A stretch of DNA of 48,335 nt from Streptomyces sp. H39-S7 (lineage in GTDB: Bacteria; Actinomycetota; Actinomycetes; Streptomycetales; Streptomycetaceae): positions 1 through 48,335 of the forward strand of contig NZ_JAPVLU010000057.1 of assembly GCF_027158205.1 (NCBI RefSeq). The letters are read 5' to 3'. Of the stretch, positions 45,206 through 48,335 are shown piece after piece. The position numbers were made by a program, and so were the translations under genes. The notes under the pieces were generated by a model. That model ran no database searches. It saw only the letters and a program-made list of their open reading frames with translations, and was not told the origin of the DNA. Within the stretch, counting starts at the first letter, position 1, and each line of letters opens with the position of its first letter.

Positions 45206-46597
45206 TCAGCCGACGTCAAGACGCAGGAGATCGTCCTCCGTCTCCCGTCGCACAATCACCCGTGCCCCGCCATCATTCACGGCCACGACGGGTGGCCGCA
45301 GAGCATGGTTGTAATTGCTCGCCATGGAACGGCAGTACGCCCCCGTCGCCGGAACGGCGAGCAGATCGCCGGGCGCGAGGTCGGCGGGCAGGAACGCGTC
45401 CTTCACGACGATGTCGCCGGATTCGCAGTGCTTGCCGACGACCCGCGCGAGCATCGGCTCGGCCGTGGACGTCCTGGACACCAGGGAGACGCTGTACTCG
45501 GCGTCGTACAGCGCGGTGCGGATGTTGTCGGACATCCCGCCGTCCACACTCACATACGTCCGCAGACCCTCCAGCGGCTTCACGGTGCCCACTTCGTACA
45601 GCGTGAACGCCGTCGGGCCCACGATCGCCCGGCCCGGCTCCACGGACAGCCGCGGAACGCCCAGCCGGTTCGCGTCGCACTCGCGGGTGACGATCTCCCG
45701 CAGCGCCCTGGCGATGTCGTGCGGCTCCGCCGGGTCGTCCTCCGACGTGTACGCGATGCCGAGGCCGCCACCCAGGTCGATCTCGGGCAGCTCCACGCCG
45801 TGCTCGTCACGGACCGCGGCGAGCAGCGCCACCACCCGGCGCGCGGCGACCTCGAAGCCGGCCATGTCGAAGATCTGCGAGCCGATGTGCGAGTGGATGC
45901 CGACCAAATCCAGTGCGTCGAGCTTCAGGACCCGGCGCACCGCCTCGGCCGCCTGCCCGCCGGCGAGCGCCAGCCCGAACTTCTGGTCCTCGTGCGCCGT
46001 CGCGATGAACTCGTGCGTGTGCGCCTCGACGCCGACGGTCACCCGGATCTGCACCCGCTGGCGCTTGCCGAGCCGCTCGGCGACGTGCGCGACCCGGACG
46101 ATCTCCTGGAACGAGTCCAGGACAATCCGGCCCACACCCACCTCGATGGCGCGCTCGATCTCCTCCAGCGACTTGTTGTTGCCGTGCAGCGCGATCCGGT
46201 CGGCCGGCATCCCCGCCGACAGCGCCACCGCCAGCTCCCCGCCGGAACACACGTCGAGGTTGAGCCCCTCCTCGAACAGCCACTTCACGACCGCCCGCGA
46301 AAGGAACGCCTTCCCCGCGTAGAACACGTCCGCGCCCTCACCGAACGCGTCGCGCCAGGCGTGGCAGCGGGCCCGGAAGTCGGCCTCGTCGAGGAAGTAG
46401 GCGGGCGTCCCGAACTCCTCGGCGAGCGCCCGCACGTCCAGCCCGCCGACCTCGGCGGCGCCGTCGGCGTTACGGGTGACCGTACGGGCCCACACGCGCG
46501 GATCGAGGACGTTCAGGTCGGCGGGGGGCGCGGTGTAATGCCCCTCGGACATCACGTCGGCGTGGCGGGGCCCGGCGGGGTGGGCGGATCTACTCAC
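45206..46597 (-). CDS. lysA: Diaminopimelate decarboxylase
   Basis: The last step of lysine synthesis, decarboxylating meso-diaminopimelate. The 463 residues form the fold type III PLP barrel: PLP lysine in VFYAGKAFLSRAV, HGNNKS, VGIHSHIGSQIFD, EIDLGGGLGIAY, SVEPGRAIVG, CESGDIVVKDAFLP and the C-terminal GAYCRSMASNYN. The start is GTG 46597 with AGGAG upstream, which gives the usual streptomycete N-terminus SRSAHPAGPRHAD. It is 14 bp downstream of the ArgRS-like gene and must share its transcript. Confidence 0.96.
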   Translation of the reverse strand: MSRSAHPAGPRHADVMSEGHYTAPPADLNVLDPRVWARTVTRNADGAAEVGGLDVRALAEEFGTPAYFLDEADFRARCHAWRDAFGEGADVFYAGKAFLSRAVVKWLFEEGLNLDVCSGGELAVALSAGMPADRIALHGNNKSLEEIERAIEVGVGRIVLDSFQEIVRVAHVAERLGKRQRVQIRVTVGVEAHTHEFIATAHEDQKFGLALAGGQAAEAVRRVLKLDALDLVGIHSHIGSQIFDMAGFEVAARRVVALLAAVRDEHGVELPEIDLGGGLGIAYTSEDDPAEPHDIARALREIVTRECDANRLGVPRLSVEPGRAIVGPTAFTLYEVGTVKPLEGLRTYVSVDGGMSDNIRTALYDAEYSVSLVSRTSTAEPMLARVVGKHCESGDIVVKDAFLPADLAPGDLLAVPATGAYCRSMASNYNHALRPPVVAVNDGGARVIVRRETEDDLLRLDVG

Positions 46598-46611
46598 GGG
46601 ACTCTGTCTCC

Positions 46612-47628
46612 TCAGAGGTGTTCTGGCGCGCTGATACCGAGCAGGGCCAGGCCGCCTGCCAGCACCGTGCCGGTCGCTTCGGCGAGCGACAGCCGGACAC
46701 GGTGGGCGGCCAAGGGTTTCTCGTCGCCGCGCGGCAGCGGCGGGCACTCGTCGTGGAAGCGGAGGAAAGCATCGGCGAGCCGCTCCAGGTGGCGGGCGAC
46801 CCGATCGGGGGCGCGGTGCCGGGCAGCGGTCTCTATGACACGGGGGTAGTCGGCGATCAGGCCGAGGAGGTCCGTCTCCGCAGGATGGTGAAACGTACCG
46901 TCCGAGGCGTCGGAGGAGGGTTCGATGCCCAGATCGTGGGCGTTGCGCAGCAGTGCCCGGCTCCGGGCGTGCGCGTACCGGACACGGAAGAGCGGATTGG
47001 CGGCGCGCTGCGACAGCAGTGCCGCCGCGTCCAGGGCCGGCGCGTCGTCGGCCGGGGGGCGCAGCAGCGCCCAGCGGGCGGCGTCCTCGCCGAGCAGCTC
47101 GCAGAGCTCGCGGCGGGTGGCGCCGGCGGGACGGGGGCGGACGGGCTCGGCGGTGGGGGGGACGTGGGCGGCGGGGGTGACCTGGGCGCCGCAGACGCGG
47201 AGCAGCCGCGTCAGGACCTCGGCGGTAACGGCGGCGCGGGGCTCGCCGTCATGGACGGGGTTCGCGTACGTACCGGCGAGCGCGTCGCTGTGGCCGTACG
47301 CCGCCCCGCGCTCCAGCACCATGCGCACCACGTCCCCGTAGGCGGCTGCTTCGAGCGTGATGTTCAGGAAGCCGGGGCCCGCGATCACCACCTGCGCGAT
47401 GCCGGGCTCCGCCGCCAGCCGCTTGCGCAGCACCTCCGCGACCTCCCGCGGCGGACGGCCCGCGGCGCCCGCGAGCTGCAGCGCGACATTCGTCGCGTAG
47501 TCGCCGCACCCGGGCCGGGGCGGCCGCTGCACGCTGATCCGGTCCGGCACCGCCACCCGCAGCTCATCGGCCGCGACGGCGCGGCGAACCGTGCTCAGCA
47601 CAGCACGGGAGAGCTCGGCGGGGGTCAC
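46612..47628 (-). CDS. Catalytically dead ArgRS remnant: ArgS N-domain plus DALR domain
   Basis: A 338-residue protein with the two ends of arginyl-tRNA synthetase (usually 550-590 residues). Residues 1-95 match the ArgRS N-terminal tRNA-elbow domain (GDYATNVALQLAG; AGPGFLNITL). At 121-150 the entry to the catalytic core is still visible, but the HIGH region reads ANPVHDGEPRA. The core is then missing: at about 163-169 the KMSKS region reads VRPRPAG and leads directly into ELLGEDAARWALL, ANPLFRVRYAHAR and the DALR anticodon-binding domain (255-338). It cannot charge tRNA. It sits upstream of lysA, the place of argS in other actinobacteria. Start GTG 47628, probably leaderless (TACCCT at 47640-47635). 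Confidence 0.88.
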   Translation of the reverse strand: MTPAELSRAVLSTVRRAVAADELRVAVPDRISVQRPPRPGCGDYATNVALQLAGAAGRPPREVAEVLRKRLAAEPGIAQVVIAGPGFLNITLEAAAYGDVVRMVLERGAAYGHSDALAGTYANPVHDGEPRAAVTAEVLTRLLRVCGAQVTPAAHVPPTAEPVRPRPAGATRRELCELLGEDAARWALLRPPADDAPALDAAALLSQRAANPLFRVRYAHARSRALLRNAHDLGIEPSSDASDGTFHHPAETDLLGLIADYPRVIETAARHRAPDRVARHLERLADAFLRFHDECPPLPRGDEKPLAAHRVRLSLAEATGTVLAGGLALLGISAPEHL

Positions 47629-47755
47629 ACGGAAAGGGTAGGCGAGGAGGGGGGTACCCACGCGACCGGGTTTCTCCGGGATGGCGCCGCCCCGGCCCGG
47701 CCGGGGTCTCAGCTCACCGGCTGCAGGGCGTTTCCGTCCACCGTTGCCAGCAGCC

Positions 47756-47797
47756 CCGCTCACCCGCTGCCGGGATTCCGCTCAGCCGCTGCCGGGA
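47756..47797. repeat. Imperfect 20-bp tandem repeat at the 3' end of the response regulator gene
   Basis: CCGCTCACCCGCTGCCGGGA (47756-47775) and CCGCTCAGCCGCTGCCGGGA (47778-47797), one mismatch, 22-bp period. The second copy contains the stop codon and last codons of the gene at 47782. Confidence 0.7.
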
Positions 47798-48234
47798 GCG
47801 GCGGCCGCCTGGCCCTCGGTGGGCGCGCCCTCACTACCGGGAGCGCCGGGGGCGCCCGGCCCGCCGAGGGCCAGCCGCCGCACCATGTTCACCAGATCGG
47901 AGGGCTCGAACGGCTTCCCCAGGAACGCGTCCACCCCGGCGGCCACGCCGCGCTCGACCTCGAGCTGGGTGCACGCGCTGACGATCGCGATCCGGATGTC
48001 CCGCGTCCGCGCGTCGGACCGCAGCCAGGCGGCGGTCCGCAGTCCGTCCAGCCGGGGCATCACCACGTCGAGCGTGATCACATCGGGCTGCACGCGGTGC
48101 ACGATGTCCAGGCATTCGGCACCGTCAGCCGCGGTCACGACCTCGAAGCCCTCCAGCTCGAGATTGACCCTGATCAGCTGCCGGATGACCTTGTTGTCGT
48201 CGACGACAAGCACCCGGCCGGAGATGCCCGGCAC
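47782..48234 (-). CDS. Receiver-only response regulator
   Basis: A 150-residue single-domain response regulator. The acidic pair is in RVLVVDDNKVIRQLIRVNLELEGF, the phospho-acceptor Asp in VITLDVVMPRLDG, the switch Ser in IAIVSACTQ, and the lysine in AFLGKPFEPSDLV. No output domain follows; the last 25 residues are Gly/Ala/Pro-rich. I start at GTG 48234 because a TACTCT box (48247-48242, minus strand) lies 7 bp before it, fitting a leaderless message. An ATG at 48258 with GGACGG upstream is the alternative and adds 8 residues. No kinase gene is visible. Confidence 0.85.
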   Translation of the reverse strand: MPGISGRVLVVDDNKVIRQLIRVNLELEGFEVVTAADGAECLDIVHRVQPDVITLDVVMPRLDGLRTAAWLRSDARTRDIRIAIVSACTQLEVERGVAAGVDAFLGKPFEPSDLVNMVRRLALGGPGAPGAPGSEGAPTEGQAAAAPGSG

Positions 48235-48317
48235 ATCTCGAAGAGTAGGCGGGGCCATCGCGATCCGTCCGCGATTTGCCCACTTCTTCCCCGTGAGAGG
48301 GACCTTTCCCAACCCCA

Positions 48318-48335
48318 CCCCCCCCCCCCCCCCCC
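48318..48335. other. 18-base C homopolymer at the window edge
   Basis: The final 18 bases are all C, after AACCCCA. This is most likely a contig break or sequencing artefact in a G/C run; its true length is unreliable. Confidence 0.7.

Overview
This window is a stretch of a high-GC, actinobacterial chromosome that is almost certainly Streptomyces or a very close relative. The evidence is the tip-growth cytoskeleton pair Scy/FilP, codons ending overwhelmingly in G or C, frequent GTG and TTG starts, and a chitinase gene with the classical Streptomyces promoter repeats. No tRNA, rRNA, insertion sequence, prophage or CRISPR array was seen. The last 18 bases are a pure C run, so the window stops at a homopolymer, probably a contig end.

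Left third (1-20 kb). The 3' part of scy and the whole of filP open the window and are closed by a two-part hairpin terminator. Two tandem, clearly paralogous ABC-2 type exporter operons follow; the second ATPase carries an unusual Pro/Gln/Tyr-rich tail. Then come a small Cys/His protein, a luciferase-like monooxygenase, a small conserved protein of unknown function, nucS (the non-canonical actinobacterial mismatch-repair nuclease), a large P-loop protein with one membrane segment and a Ser/Thr/Pro tail, a STAS protein, a 3-hydroxyacyl-CoA dehydrogenase, and a TetR regulator divergent from a DrrAB-like exporter. Next are a PduO-type cobalamin adenosyltransferase, a small membrane protein, and a two-component system (chiS-chiR) abutting a secreted three-domain GH18 chitinase. 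The chitinase promoter, with two perfect 12-bp repeats, overlaps the end of the response-regulator gene.

Right two thirds (22-48 kb, all on the minus strand). Transcription runs from high to low coordinates. The order is a receiver-only response regulator, an ArgRS-like protein without a catalytic core, lysA, hom, thrC, thrB, rho, a LytR-CpsA-Psr protein, rpmE, prfA, prmC, a Sua5/YwlC protein, a low-molecular-weight phosphatase, a serine-hydroxymethyltransferase-like enzyme, a WecA-type transferase, atpIBEFHAGDC and a DUF2550 protein. From memory, this is the gene order of the Mycobacterium argS-lysA-thrA-thrC-thrB-rho-rpmE-prfA-hemK-rfe-atp locus. In this window the argS position is held by the eroded ArgRS, while the LCP, phosphatase and SHMT-like genes sit inside the conserved order.

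How the parts work together: lysA, hom, thrC and thrB give aspartate-family amino acids. rho, rpmE, prfA, prmC and sua5 serve termination, ribosome assembly, translation release and tRNA modification. The atp operon makes the F1Fo ATP synthase. chiS-chiR-chiC form a chitin response unit.

The most interesting points are the eroded ArgRS at the ancestral argS locus, the STAS protein whose usual phospho-serine position is alanine, the NTPase with an apparently extracytoplasmic Ser/Thr/Pro tail, the divergent SHMT-like enzyme, the large disordered insertion in Rho, the nested hairpin between atpH and atpA, and a recurring pattern of -10 boxes 6-8 bp before the start codon that suggests leaderless mRNAs.
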